This document shows positions 47,035 through 55,759 of a stretch of DNA of 64,000 nucleotides, one piece after another. How positions within the stretch are numbered: position 1 is the stretch's first letter; each line of letters opens with the position of its first letter. Source of the stretch: Actinomycetota bacterium (GTDB lineage Bacteria > Actinomycetota > Actinomycetes > Propionibacteriales > Nocardioidaceae); assembly GCA_009701885.1 (NCBI GenBank), contig WLJH01000022.1, positions 1-64,000 of the forward strand, read 5' to 3'. Under the pieces are notes generated by a model. The model saw nothing but the letters and a program-made list of their open reading frames with translations, ran no database searches and had not been told where the DNA came from. The translations under genes were made by a program, and so were the position numbers.

Positions 47035-47901
47035 TCAGCCGTGCACCAGGTGCAGCCGCGGGCGCTGAGGCTGCTCGACGACAGCCTCCAGCTGCTGCAT
47101 CCGCTCGAGCGTCATCGGGTGCCCGAAGCGGCGCAGCAGACCAGCCAGCACAGGCCCGAGGCCGAGCGCGAGCACGAACCGGTCGGCCTCGGCCTCGACG
47201 CGGAGCTCGATCCGCCGGCCTGCTGCCGGCACCAGGTAGGTCAGCGCGACGACCGCGCCGCCGAGAAGCCCAGGGGCGGCCCGCCCCTCGGCGACCGACT
47301 GCACCACGCAGATGACCCCCACGACGCCGCGCAGCGTCCAGGCCAGCCGCATGAACGGAAGCCAGGCGAACGCCCGGCCCACGCCGCGGAACGTCGCCAC
47401 CATCACCCGCCACGGCGTCGTCGCCGCGAGCACCGCCAGCTCCAGCCTCGGCCGGAGCGCCTGATGTCGGCCGACAGCATGAGCCACCGCGGCGGCCGCC
47501 TCCGCGCCAGTCACGCCGCCGCGGTACGTCGCCTCGACCAGCCCAGGGCTGACCACCACGGTGCGCCGGCCGATCGCCACCGCCACGGGGGTGCTCGGCC
47601 GCTGCACACGGCGTACGAACAGCGCCCCGACGTCGACGCCGCGGCCACCAAGCTCGGCGAGCGCCGGCGCCATAACCCGGAACTCGGCCTCGGTCGCCGG
47701 CCGCGACCTGGTCAGCGCGGCGATCGCCGGCTCCTGCAGCTGCCCCAGCGCGAGCGCGACCAGCAGGCCGCCCGCAGCCATGAACACCACCAGGCCAAGC
47801 GCCGGCGGGAGCAGGGCGCACACCACCACGGTGAGGACGAAGCTCACCAGCAGTGCCGGCCCAAGCGTCACCACCCTCAGCACGGTCATCGGGAACCTCA
47901 T
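47035..47901 (-). CDS. M48/HtpX-like membrane protein with degenerate zinc site
   Basis: A 288-residue protein with N-terminal transmembrane helices (about residues 8-30 and 36-55) and a further hydrophobic region near 190-215. The M48 fold is recognisable: GVDVGALFVRRVQRPSTPVA, TVVVSPGLVEATYRGGVTGA and RIELRVEAEADRFVLALGLG. However, the HExxH position reads VAHAVGRH, lacking the catalytic glutamate, so it is probably a pseudo-peptidase. ATG 47901 follows GGAGGAGGGTCGAG. It is divergent from regulon copy 9. Confidence 0.7.
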   Translation of the reverse strand: MRFPMTVLRVVTLGPALLVSFVLTVVVCALLPPALGLVVFMAAGGLLVALALGQLQEPAIAALTRSRPATEAEFRVMAPALAELGGRGVDVGALFVRRVQRPSTPVAVAIGRRTVVVSPGLVEATYRGGVTGAEAAAAVAHAVGRHQALRPRLELAVLAATTPWRVMVATFRGVGRAFAWLPFMRLAWTLRGVVGVICVVQSVAEGRAAPGLLGGAVVALTYLVPAAGRRIELRVEAEADRFVLALGLGPVLAGLLRRFGHPMTLERMQQLEAVVEQPQRPRLHLVHG

Positions 47902-47956
47902 CTCGACCCTCCTCCATCTTTCAGCACTAGTGCGGATCTCTTGACTTTGCTCGCGG

Positions 47957-47990
47957 TGATCGTCCGACACCCGCCGGACGACATAGGCGA
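47957..47990 (+). promoter_or_regulatory. Bipartite regulon element, copy 9
   Basis: TGATCG at 47957-47962, 18 bases, ACATAGGCGA at 47981-47990. The next gene starts 129 bases away at 48119, the longest leader in the set; the leader holds GC-rich hairpin potential. Confidence 0.75.
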
Positions 47991-48118
47991 ACGAGACCAG
48001 TTTGTGCCTAGGTGCCGACAGCACCCCGAGTTACCCACAGCCCGCCGCTCGGCGCAGCGGGCCGCGGCCGGGACGTGGGTTCATGGGCCAGACCGACCTC
48101 CAACCGAAAGGAACGCCC

Positions 48119-48487
48119 GTGGACACCCTCAACGCTGACGGCACCTGGGACCGCCTCGGCTCGATCGCCCAGCTGCTGCACCAGGCCGCTACCCAGGTGT
48201 GGACCGCCGCCGACGCGGCCGCCGCCGACTCCCCGCTCCACGACCTGGGGCTGGGTGTCTACCTCGCCCACTCCCGGGCCAGTGCCCTGCTGCCCGACGA
48301 CTACGAGCTGCCCGAGGACCTCGACCTGCTCGCCGACCTCGAGGAGCGCACCCCGCTGCAGCTGCTCACCGAGGCCGAGGAGCTGACCCGCCCACTGCCG
48401 CTGCACCAGCCGGATCTGGTCCACGGCTCGCAGCTGGTCGTCGACCTGTGCGACCTCATCCGGGAAGCCCGCGGCCTTGGCTACTGA
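48119..48487 (+). CDS. Small hypothetical protein, regulon member
   Basis: A 122-residue acidic protein from GTG 48119 (CGAAAGGAACGCCC upstream). Helical throughout (DRLGSIAQLLHQAATQVWTA; HDLGLGVYLAHSRASALLPD; LQLLTEAEELTRPLPLHQPD). No recognised family. Its 3' end overlaps the start of the 48477 gene. Confidence 0.65.
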   Translation: MDTLNADGTWDRLGSIAQLLHQAATQVWTAADAAAADSPLHDLGLGVYLAHSRASALLPDDYELPEDLDLLADLEERTPLQLLTEAEELTRPLPLHQPDLVHGSQLVVDLCDLIREARGLGY

Positions 48488-50006
48488 CCTGCGCCCGGCG
48501 TACGCCGACATCGACCAGGAGCTCTTCGACGTCGATCAGATCCCGATGACCTCGCGCGACGTGCGCAGCGTCGGCGAGATGCTCTTCGACGTCGACTACC
48601 TGGCCCGCCAGTTGCTCATGGACGTCGGAGGCGACGACGCCGGCACGCTGCTGCGCAGCTGGCCGACGATGGTCGCGGCCGCGGAGGATCTGTGGGCCTC
48701 CCTGCCCGGGCGGCGACCTGGCGTCGACGAGCGCGACCGGCCCATCACCAGCCTCTCCGCCCAGGCCGCGACCATCGAGTCCAGCCTGTCCGGCCGGAAG
48801 GCCTGGCCAGGTCAGGGCCCGACCAACCCCCGCGTCGACCAGATGACCCAGACCCTCCTCAGTGCCGCCGCCCTGGTCCGCCGCTACGGCGCCGAGATCC
48901 CGCACGAGCAGACCGAGGCCCACCGCGACCTCGAGGCAGCGCGGACCAGGATCATGCACGGGCTGTACCTGACCGCTCACGCGGTCAGCGTCGCCCTGCA
49001 CGACAACGGCCGCGACCGCGTCACTGACGCCCGCCAGTCCGGCCGCCGCGTCCAGCTGGCCCAGCACCACTCCCCCTACGCTGTCGCGCCCACCGGGGTC
49101 TGGGTCGACCGGATGACTGCGTGCGAGAACACCGCGCGCAGCTACCTCAACGACCGGTTCGCCCAAGCCCTCGCCGGCGAAGCGATCCGACCTGTCGACG
49201 ACCCGGGCCGACTGGCCCAGGCGCTGGCCAACTGGGACATCCAGTCCCACCGTGCCCTGGCTCGCGACCTCGCGCCGGCCAACATCCTGCTCATCACCCG
49301 CACCCAGGGCCTCATCGCCGGCGCGAGCATGGTGCTCGTCGACGCCGCCGCCACTGCCGGCGTCCTCGATCCCTCCGACCGGCTCGTCCCCGCGATCGCC
49401 GATGCAGGTCGCTCCTGGAGCAACCTGGCCGGCCGCTGGGGCGACCTCGCTCCCCCGGGCGCCCGGATCCAGGAGCCGCTGGCTCGCGCGGCCGCGGAGG
49501 TCCGCGCCTCCTACCGCCAGATCACCCACGACACCACCACCCTCGCCGGCCCCGAGGGCATTGCCGGGCGCCCAGGGCTCTCGCAGGCTGTGACCGCGAC
49601 GCTGCGCGCCGTCGGCGCCGGTTCGGAGCTCGCGGTCGTGGTCGCCGAGAAGGCCGACAACCCCAGTCTCACCGGCCCCGCCCGGGCCCTGTCCCGGCGA
49701 GCTCACAACGACGTCGAGTCCGGGCTGGCCACCCCGCCCGCGGAGGGCGACGTCGTGTGGGTCTCCCCGGCCGACATCCTCGCCAAGCGCTTGGTTCCGC
49801 TCCCCCCGCCGGTCGCAGAAACGCTACGAGCGGCCAGCGACGCCACGATGGACGCGGCGAGCACGGCGTCGTCGATGGCCTCCTTGCACCTGGTAGAGCG
49901 CGCTCACGGGAGTACCGCCAGCGACGCTAAGCAGCAGCCAGCTGGCCCGCGGCCCGACGCGCCGCAGTTCGAGCCGGTGAGGCTCAGCGGAGGGCCTCGT
50001 CGGTGA
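48477..50006 (+). CDS. Large helical hypothetical protein
   Basis: 509 residues if begun at TTG 48477, which overlaps the previous gene by 11 bases; ATG 48546 is an alternative start. Mainly helical with repeated amphipathic stretches (VRSVGEMLFDVDYLARQLLM; DLAPANILLITRTQGLIAGA; LHLVERAHGSTASDAKQQPA). No membrane helix or catalytic motif recognised. Second gene of the copy-9 operon. It is long enough to be structural, for example a mating-surface or scaffold protein, but this is speculation. Confidence 0.65.
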   Translation: MATDLRPAYADIDQELFDVDQIPMTSRDVRSVGEMLFDVDYLARQLLMDVGGDDAGTLLRSWPTMVAAAEDLWASLPGRRPGVDERDRPITSLSAQAATIESSLSGRKAWPGQGPTNPRVDQMTQTLLSAAALVRRYGAEIPHEQTEAHRDLEAARTRIMHGLYLTAHAVSVALHDNGRDRVTDARQSGRRVQLAQHHSPYAVAPTGVWVDRMTACENTARSYLNDRFAQALAGEAIRPVDDPGRLAQALANWDIQSHRALARDLAPANILLITRTQGLIAGASMVLVDAAATAGVLDPSDRLVPAIADAGRSWSNLAGRWGDLAPPGARIQEPLARAAAEVRASYRQITHDTTTLAGPEGIAGRPGLSQAVTATLRAVGAGSELAVVVAEKADNPSLTGPARALSRRAHNDVESGLATPPAEGDVVWVSPADILAKRLVPLPPPVAETLRAASDATMDAASTASSMASLHLVERAHGSTASDAKQQPAGPRPDAPQFEPVRLSGGPRR

Positions 50007-50173
50007 CCGCGCCAGACACCCCCCGAGTGACACGCCAACTCGATGAGCCGGCTTCGGAGCCCCTAACAGGTGCGTGCGGAAGCCCCAGAGCGTTGAAGGG
50101 TAAAGGATATTTCCAGAAATGTTTTCGGCGCGCCTTCGTTGACGAAAACTCAGCCTGCGGCAGGATCGCCGGC

Positions 50174-50617
50174 ATGGACCAGGAGCAGAAGCCGCGTAAG
50201 GAGAGCCGAGCAGGTCGTCCTTCCAAGGGCGAGCGCCACGGTTTCCTCATCAAGCTCTCCCCCGAGACGATCGAGCACATTCAGCTCATCGCTGAGGTTA
50301 CCGACAACCGCCCTCAGGCGGAGGTCGCTGAGGCCGTCACCTCTGATGCCCTCGGCTCTGACTTCGCCGAGCTGGTCACGGCGGTCACGGCGTTCAAGCC
50401 GTACAAGGGCCGGCGTGAGCAGATCAAGTTCCACCTGCCCATGGCTCAGGCCAGGATCGTCTTCGCCATCAAGGAAGAGACCGGTCTGACGTACCAGAAC
50501 ATCCTCGAGTATCTCCTCGGCGAGGGCGTCAAGCCCTACGACGCCGACGAGATGCGTCGGGCCATCGCGGCCGAGCGTGCCGCTCGCCAGCAGGAGATGT
50601 TGCCTGTAGCCGTCTGA
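50174..50617 (+). CDS. RHH/CopG-like regulator upstream of rep
   Basis: A 147-residue basic protein. SKGERHGFLIKLSPETIEHI then QLIAEVTDNRPQAEVAEAVT resembles a ribbon-helix-helix. A second helical segment (IKFHLPMAQARIVFAIKEET; GLTYQNILEYLLGEGVKPYD) could be another RHH-like unit. ATG 50174 follows AGGATCGCCGGC. The base composition is lower in GC here than in neighbouring genes. It lies immediately ahead of rep and is followed by a hairpin, fitting a copy-number or origin-control protein. Confidence 0.65.
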   Translation: MDQEQKPRKESRAGRPSKGERHGFLIKLSPETIEHIQLIAEVTDNRPQAEVAEAVTSDALGSDFAELVTAVTAFKPYKGRREQIKFHLPMAQARIVFAIKEETGLTYQNILEYLLGEGVKPYDADEMRRAIAAERAARQQEMLPVAV

Positions 50618-50644
50618 CGCCGATCAGGGCAGTGCCCTGAATGC

Positions 50645-52954
50645 TTGAAGGGCGACCGCGCCAACGGTCGCCCTTCCAAGAAGCAAAGACCCGACTCACT
50701 CGTACCAGGAGATGATTGGGATGGCTTCGTGCTGCCCACCTTAACAGCGCCCAACTCAGACGAACCGGAAATCGGCCCTGTCGATTTCGCCGTGTCGCGT
50801 GGCGATGACCACGCCGCGCTGTCTCCTGCCCAGAACCTCCTCGCTCTCGACGAGTGGCTCTTCTCCCCCACGGGCTGGCATGCGCTCGGTGCTGCCAGCA
50901 ATGGTCGACTCCCCATCACGGTCCCCTCCCTCCACCAGGGCCTGGCCCTGATCGGCAAGGGGAGAGTGACCGCGATCTTCGGCCGGCTCCGCGCAGGCGC
51001 GGGCGTCATCGACCTCGACACCAAGAACGCCAACATGGGCGAGTACCTCGCTCCCGAGATCGCCGATTGGCTACGTCGACGTGGCTGCTGGGTGCTCGAG
51101 CGGCCCTCCGGTGGCGCTCCCGGGCGCTCTCACATCTTCTTCGCGCGCGCCGACTTCCGTTACGCCTCCGCTGAGCATCGCTCCGGGGTCGCTCTGGAAA
51201 TCAGCAAGTACCTCGACGCCCTCGCCGCCGACGTCAACATCGACCGCACCGAACTCGACCTCCGTGACTCGGTGCGCCCTCTCTCCTCGCCTCACCGCTG
51301 GGGCACGGTCACTCGTCCCCGTGGGGACCTTCGTGACGCGCTGCGGAATCTGAAGAAGATCCTCCCCGATGCCCCAGCGCTGCAGCCGCTCCGCTCCCCC
51401 AAGAAGCGGGCGGCCGCCGGCGGCGTCTGGTCTGGTGCCGTCACGCCGCTGGAACTGCAGCGCTACAAGCGCGAGATCGCCCCGCAGTGGCGTCGGTACC
51501 TCGCCACCGGTAACACCTCGGCCCTGGGTTCCTACAAGCCAACCAGAGGTGACCGCTCGCTCCCCGAGCTCGGCCTTACCCGCGAGCTGGTGTGGGCGGT
51601 CGGCGACCCCAAGATCGCCTGGAGCCTTATCCGGGAGTCCCACCCCACCGCGATGCAGAAGGCGAAGCACCAGCGCCCCGATTGGTGGCTGAAGTACGTG
51701 TGGAACCGGTGCGTCGAAGACGCCAGGGCCTTCTCCCCCACGGCCGAGTCCTCGCCGCGTCCGCACACCGCCCCCGGCGTTGCCGCTGCGGTCCAGGCCG
51801 CCCGCGTCCGCCTCGAGGACCTCATGTGGACCCAGTCGGCCCGGTCGCGCGCCTCGCTGCTCCTCGTCGGTCACCACCTGCTCGATCGCATGTTGACCGC
51901 CGGCTCACTGCGTGTTCCATGCCCGGAGCGCGACCTGGTCAAGAGCACGGGCCTTGGGGACCGCAAAACCATCAGAGCCGCTCTGAGGCTGCTCGACGGG
52001 TCTGTCGGCAGCCTGCACACCGACTGCTTCTCTCCTCTCAAGCCAGACTCGACGAGCTTCGAGTTCGAGGTAGCGCCATCTGAGGACTGCAGTGAAATCC
52101 CCCCACTAAGTTTTCACCCGCCCCACGCGCCCCGCGGCCTCTGGGCCACGCTCCCCCGTGCCGCCCACGGCCTCTGGCGCACCCTGCTGAGCTCTGAAGG
52201 TCCCCTGTCCCCCAGTGATCTGGTTGTGAAGGCCGGCCTGGTGGAGACACGAGCCGCCGCTCCGACTCGTAGCCACCTTGCGGCGGTGAAGAAGGCTGCA
52301 ACCGCGCTGGCGCATGCAGGGCTTGCTCGGGTGGACGAGGAGGGCCGCTGGTTCGCAGCCACCGGTCCTCGCTCGATAAGGGTCGAAGAACGAGCTGCGC
52401 AGGCGTACGCCGTACTGGACGCCCGGGTCGAGGCTGAGCGGGTGGCGTACCGGGAGAGCATGTCGTCGAGCTGGTCTTTGGATCGAGCACGAGCGTTGAA
52501 GGCCCAGAAGGAAATGGAAGCCGCCTGGTGGGCGGGCCTCTCCGATAGCGAACGAGCCGCCCGTAGGGACCAGTGGCGCAACGCGTTCGACGAGCTCTCG
52601 ATCACCGAGCAGGCAACAAGGAAGGCCAGGCTGGCTGCGGCACGTGCAAACGCTGGTGTCGAAGAGCTCGAGCACTACCGATCGTGGCTGGAGAGCCTGA
52701 CGCCCGATGAGTTCGCCCGACGATCGAATGACCGAAAGGCTCGCTTCAAGATGCTGAGCCAGAGCGAACGCGGGCTGGCTGTGGCGTCCTGGGCCCGACA
52801 CCGGGCTGTGTTCGGCCTCCCCTCTGCCACCACAACGCCCATCGACGGGCGATCCGTGCTGCCGAATGGACCCGACGAACGCGACCGGATCTTCCTCGAA
52901 CGCCAGCTCTCGTTGCCTCTCTCGGGCGAGGGAACCGATCGTGCCGTCAGTTAG
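50645..52954 (+). CDS. Primase-polymerase (AEP)-type replication initiator
   Basis: Up to 769 residues. The start is uncertain: TTG 50645 lies at the foot of a hairpin and GTG 50729 is an alternative. Residues ~95-230 show the archaeo-eukaryotic primase pattern seen in plasmid Rep proteins: GRLRAGAGVIDLDTKNAN (metal-binding D.D), GRSHIFFARADF (sxH) and DSVRPLSSPHRW. After a linker, the C-terminal half contains winged-helix-like DNA-binding segments (TRSHLAAVKKAATALAHAG) and a long helical tail. It should initiate replication of the element. It is followed by a non-coding CTAG-dense region and the par genes, the expected order for a replicon. Confidence 0.8.
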   Translation: MKGDRANGRPSKKQRPDSLVPGDDWDGFVLPTLTAPNSDEPEIGPVDFAVSRGDDHAALSPAQNLLALDEWLFSPTGWHALGAASNGRLPITVPSLHQGLALIGKGRVTAIFGRLRAGAGVIDLDTKNANMGEYLAPEIADWLRRRGCWVLERPSGGAPGRSHIFFARADFRYASAEHRSGVALEISKYLDALAADVNIDRTELDLRDSVRPLSSPHRWGTVTRPRGDLRDALRNLKKILPDAPALQPLRSPKKRAAAGGVWSGAVTPLELQRYKREIAPQWRRYLATGNTSALGSYKPTRGDRSLPELGLTRELVWAVGDPKIAWSLIRESHPTAMQKAKHQRPDWWLKYVWNRCVEDARAFSPTAESSPRPHTAPGVAAAVQAARVRLEDLMWTQSARSRASLLLVGHHLLDRMLTAGSLRVPCPERDLVKSTGLGDRKTIRAALRLLDGSVGSLHTDCFSPLKPDSTSFEFEVAPSEDCSEIPPLSFHPPHAPRGLWATLPRAAHGLWRTLLSSEGPLSPSDLVVKAGLVETRAAAPTRSHLAAVKKAATALAHAGLARVDEEGRWFAATGPRSIRVEERAAQAYAVLDARVEAERVAYRESMSSSWSLDRARALKAQKEMEAAWWAGLSDSERAARRDQWRNAFDELSITEQATRKARLAAARANAGVEELEHYRSWLESLTPDEFARRSNDRKARFKMLSQSERGLAVASWARHRAVFGLPSATTTPIDGRSVLPNGPDERDRIFLERQLSLPLSGEGTDRAVS
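50647..50676 (+). promoter_or_regulatory. Hairpin at the rep start
   Basis: An 11-bp stem (GAAGGGCGACC and complement) with an 8-base loop begins two bases into the TTG codon at 50645. It may terminate the 50174 transcript or control access to the rep start, depending on where translation really begins. Confidence 0.6.
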
Positions 52955-53407
52955 TCGACTCCCACCACATTCGCACCAGACGCCCCAACAGCCGGCGAGA
53001 CGCCCCACTCCCCCGCTCCCCGGCTATTGGGCGCTCAGAATGCCTTCTACGGGCCTCCTGCGCCCCGTTCCTGCTGGGCTCGGAGGGTCTGGCGGTGGGG
53101 TGGGGCTCAAGTTCCGCTACTGCGCCGCGAGCAGAGGGCATAGTTGCCCGGTACACCCCCGGCACCGCTTCCGCTAGGAAACACATAGTGGGTCCGTTAG
53201 CGTAAGGGCTAGTGGGACGGTAGTAAGCCGGTAAGGGAGCCGGTAACGCGAGCCCTAGAGAACACCTAACGGGGGCCTAGCAAGCGAATATGGACCACCT
53301 ACCGCCGCCGCTACCGGCGCCGCTAAGGAAGCCCTAGCGCAAACATATTTACCCCCTAGGCGTGTCGTAACGGACCCGTAGCCGTCACGTAGAGCAGACT
53401 CTCGGCC
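52955..53407. other. Candidate replication origin / centromere region
   Basis: About 450 non-coding bases between rep and parA. Between 53174 and 53359 there are six CTAG tetramers, a rare word in actinobacterial DNA, mostly as GCTAG/CCTAG with neighbouring TAAGG. A 10-bp inverted repeat (53190-53199 and 53368-53377) brackets most of the cluster. Position and repeats suggest oriV, a par centromere, or both. Confidence 0.6.
53190..53377. repeat. 10-bp inverted repeat bracketing the CTAG cluster
   Basis: GGGTCCGTTA at 53190-53199 and its exact complement TAACGGACCC at 53368-53377. The right copy is just ahead of the parA start at 53408 and could be the operator of par. Confidence 0.65.
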
Positions 53408-54322
53408 ATGAACGAACTGTCCCGAGTGATCGTCTTCGCCACCGGCAAGGGTGGAACCGGCAAGACCAGCTGTGCGGCCAACGTCGCCGGTCTCGCTGCG
53501 CAGGCGGGCATGAAGGTTCTTCTGATCGACCTGGACTCCCAGGGCAACCTTGAGTTCGACCTTGGCTACGTCGACAAGGGAGACGAGGGCAAGCACCTCG
53601 TCAGCACCCTCCTCACCGACGGTGTCCTCGAGCCCGTCCTGAAGAACGTGCGGCCGAACCTGGACGTCATCCCTGGTGGCGGCAAGCTCGATGAGCTCGA
53701 GGACCTGGTCCTGGGCCGCGAGCGTCGAGGTGAGGACGGCAGCATCCTTTTGGCGAACGCTCTGAAGCCTCTGGCCCCTGACTACGATTTGATCATCATT
53801 GACACCCCGCCGTCGAAGCGGTCCGCTCTGGTCATGCTGGCTCTGGCGGCAGCTCGTTGGATCGTCATCCCCACCAAGTCCGACCGCGCCAGCATCAAGG
53901 GCCTCAGCGTCCTAGCCGACCAGGTGGTGCGGATCCGTGAGGTCAACCCGACCATCGACGTCCTCGGCGCCATCCTGTTCGGCATGGGCAGCGCCGCGAC
54001 CGTCCGGCGTCGCTTCGCCGCAGACGACGTCCGCAGTGTCCTCGGTGACTCCGCGCTGCTGTTCGAGTCGATCATTCGCCACGCCGAGGCGGCCGCCGGC
54101 GATGCACGCGAGAAGGGCAAGCTGATCCACGAGCTAGCCGAGGTCGTGCACAACGCTGAGCCTTGGTACGTCGCGCTGAAGGCGGGGCGTCGTCCCGAGC
54201 GCCCGGCTGGATCCTCCCTGGCACTGTGTGATGACTACGTGCTGTTCGCTGACGAGCTCATCAAGCGCATCGGCGCCGCCGAAGAGGCTGAGGGTGCTGA
54301 CCTCGAGGCGGTGACGGCATGA
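53408..54322 (+). CDS. parA: ParA-family partition ATPase
   Basis: A 304-residue ParA with an intact deviant Walker A (FATGKGGTGKTSCAANVAG), VLLIDLDSQGN, and IIDTPPSKRSALVMLALAAA. It partitions the replicon together with a DNA-binding partner. Unlike the other two ParA-like proteins of this element, the P-loop lysines are present. It is coupled by an ATGA overlap to the RHH partner. A centromere probably lies in the CTAG-dense region upstream or in the palindrome at 55018. Confidence 0.9.
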   Translation: MNELSRVIVFATGKGGTGKTSCAANVAGLAAQAGMKVLLIDLDSQGNLEFDLGYVDKGDEGKHLVSTLLTDGVLEPVLKNVRPNLDVIPGGGKLDELEDLVLGRERRGEDGSILLANALKPLAPDYDLIIIDTPPSKRSALVMLALAAARWIVIPTKSDRASIKGLSVLADQVVRIREVNPTIDVLGAILFGMGSAATVRRRFAADDVRSVLGDSALLFESIIRHAEAAAGDAREKGKLIHELAEVVHNAEPWYVALKAGRRPERPAGSSLALCDDYVLFADELIKRIGAAEEAEGADLEAVTA

Positions 54323-54945
54323 GCGAGGAGCGAGTACCGATGAAGCCGGCTCTCGGTCTCGTCCGCGACCGAGTAAGCACGCTGCCCTCCCGTAAGCCTG
54401 CTGCGCCCCCTGCGTCTGCGGCACCTCAGGCCAAGCCCGCCGTCAGCGTCGAGGAAGTTCGCGCTGCCGAACGTGCGAAGGAAGAAGCCTTCGCCAAGAC
54501 CGTCGCCGAACCGACGGTGACGGCGACGCCCGAGGAGCCGAAGGCCAAGGGCAAGGCGAAGGCCAGGCCGGCCAAGGTGAGCGAGTCAACCGGTGGCATG
54601 AAGCGCACGACCCTGAGCCTCCCGCAGAACCTGGTCGACTTGATGACCGAGCGGCGAGAGTCCTCGCCCAAGGTCGGCCAGGTGCAGTTCATTCTCAACG
54701 CCTTGGCGCAGACTGCCCCTCGGCATAAGGAGCTGGTCGCGGCCGAACACGGCGCGAGTGTCGGTAACGAGCTGTTCCCAGTTACCACTGCGCCGCGCGT
54801 CAACGTCGGCAAGCTGACGACCATCTCGTTCGACACGGCCGAGGAGAACATGAAGGTGGTGGACACCCTCGTGGCTGACAGTGGAGCTGTCTCGCGCAGC
54901 CAGTTGGTCAGGGTTGTCTTGGGTGAGGTACTCGGAGCCAGCTGA
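54319..54945 (+). CDS. Partition partner with two ribbon-helix-helix domains
   Basis: A 208-residue protein. The first ~93 residues are disordered and Ala/Lys/Pro-rich. Then come two RHH-like modules: GGMKRTTLSLPQNLVDLMTE (~92-135) and GKLTTISFDTAEENMKVVDT with VSRSQLVRVVLGEVL (~164-207). Small RHH proteins are the centromere-binding partners of many plasmid ParAs; here two are fused in one chain. ATG overlaps the parA stop. Confidence 0.75.
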   Translation: MSEERVPMKPALGLVRDRVSTLPSRKPAAPPASAAPQAKPAVSVEEVRAAERAKEEAFAKTVAEPTVTATPEEPKAKGKAKARPAKVSESTGGMKRTTLSLPQNLVDLMTERRESSPKVGQVQFILNALAQTAPRHKELVAAEHGASVGNELFPVTTAPRVNVGKLTTISFDTAEENMKVVDTLVADSGAVSRSQLVRVVLGEVLGAS

Positions 54946-55017
54946 GCCCGCAGGCCTGGAGCCGCGGTGGCGACGCGGCCGCCGTTGACACCGACGTGCC
55001 GACCGTTAGGCGTACGC

Positions 55018-55041
55018 CCCTAGCGCCGCCGGCCGCTAGGG
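55018..55041. repeat. Palindromic hairpin with CTAG arms
   Basis: CCCTAGCG at 55018-55025 and CGCTAGGG at 55034-55041, loop of 8. It shares the CTAG-core theme of the origin region, so it may be another partition or regulatory site. A TTGACA hexamer lies at 54985-54990. The downstream XRE gene starts at 55052. Confidence 0.6.
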
Positions 55042-55051
55042 TTCGTCGCTG

Positions 55052-55498
55052 ATGGTTTCCGGTGTTGACCCCTCAGAGTTGCGGGCTGCCCGCGAGCGCG
55101 CGGGCCTGACCCAGCACGAGCTCGCGCGACTCGTCGGGGCGGCCGGGGGAGAGCGCGTCTCCCGCTGGGAGCTCGGTACCTCGGTGCCCAGGCCCGACTT
55201 CCTGGTCAAGCTCGCCCGCGCCCTCGACATCCCCACCCTGCGCCTGATCCACCTCGACGGAGAGATCCCCGACCTGCGGGCGCTGCGGCTCCAAGTAGGG
55301 CTGACCGTGCCCGAGCTGGCCGCCCGCACCAGCCTCTCCGCGCCCACCTACTCCTGGTGGGAACAGGGCCGGGCCACCCGACTCCCCAGCGCCGCAACCC
55401 TGGAGACCCTCGCCAAGGTCTTCCAACAGCCGGCCGACGTGGTCGCCGCAGCCTTCAACGAGGCACAACGCCTGCACCGCCGCCGCAAGGGCCAGTAG
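55052..55498 (+). CDS. Double-HTH XRE-family regulator
   Basis: A 148-residue protein with two XRE-type helix-turn-helix domains: ELRAARERAGLTQHELARLV with GERVSRWELG (~10-60), and ALRLQVGLTVPELAARTSLS with TYSWWEQGRA (~75-130). Such pairs occur in plasmid-borne regulators. The ATG at 55052 lacks a strong ribosome-binding site, as in leaderless or weakly expressed regulators. It may control the par-rep area or the Tad locus downstream. Confidence 0.8.
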   Translation: MVSGVDPSELRAARERAGLTQHELARLVGAAGGERVSRWELGTSVPRPDFLVKLARALDIPTLRLIHLDGEIPDLRALRLQVGLTVPELAARTSLSAPTYSWWEQGRATRLPSAATLETLAKVFQQPADVVAAAFNEAQRLHRRRKGQ

Positions 55499-55505
55499 CG
55501 CACCG

Positions 55506-55536
55506 GGGCAACTGAGTACCTCTACCGGAGTTGCCC
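55506..55536 (+). terminator. Hairpin after the XRE gene
   Basis: GGGCAACT at 55506-55513 and AGTTGCCC at 55529-55536, 8-bp stem with 15-base loop, no T-run. Confidence 0.5.
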
Positions 55537-55759
55537 GCTGGACAGGCAGGGCACAATCGGCACCCGGGAGAAACCAGGCAGGACGGCCCTTCGGCAGTTC
55601 GCCTGGACGCGATGTCGCTCAATTCCATCGGGGGAGTGGGCCGCGACCCATCTCCCGCAGAGGACTCGGGCGATGGCACCTCGACTTCCGGCCACCTGTG
55701 GAGAACCCACAGGACGCCATAGATATGCACTAGTGTTGCGCTACGAACTTGGGTCATAT

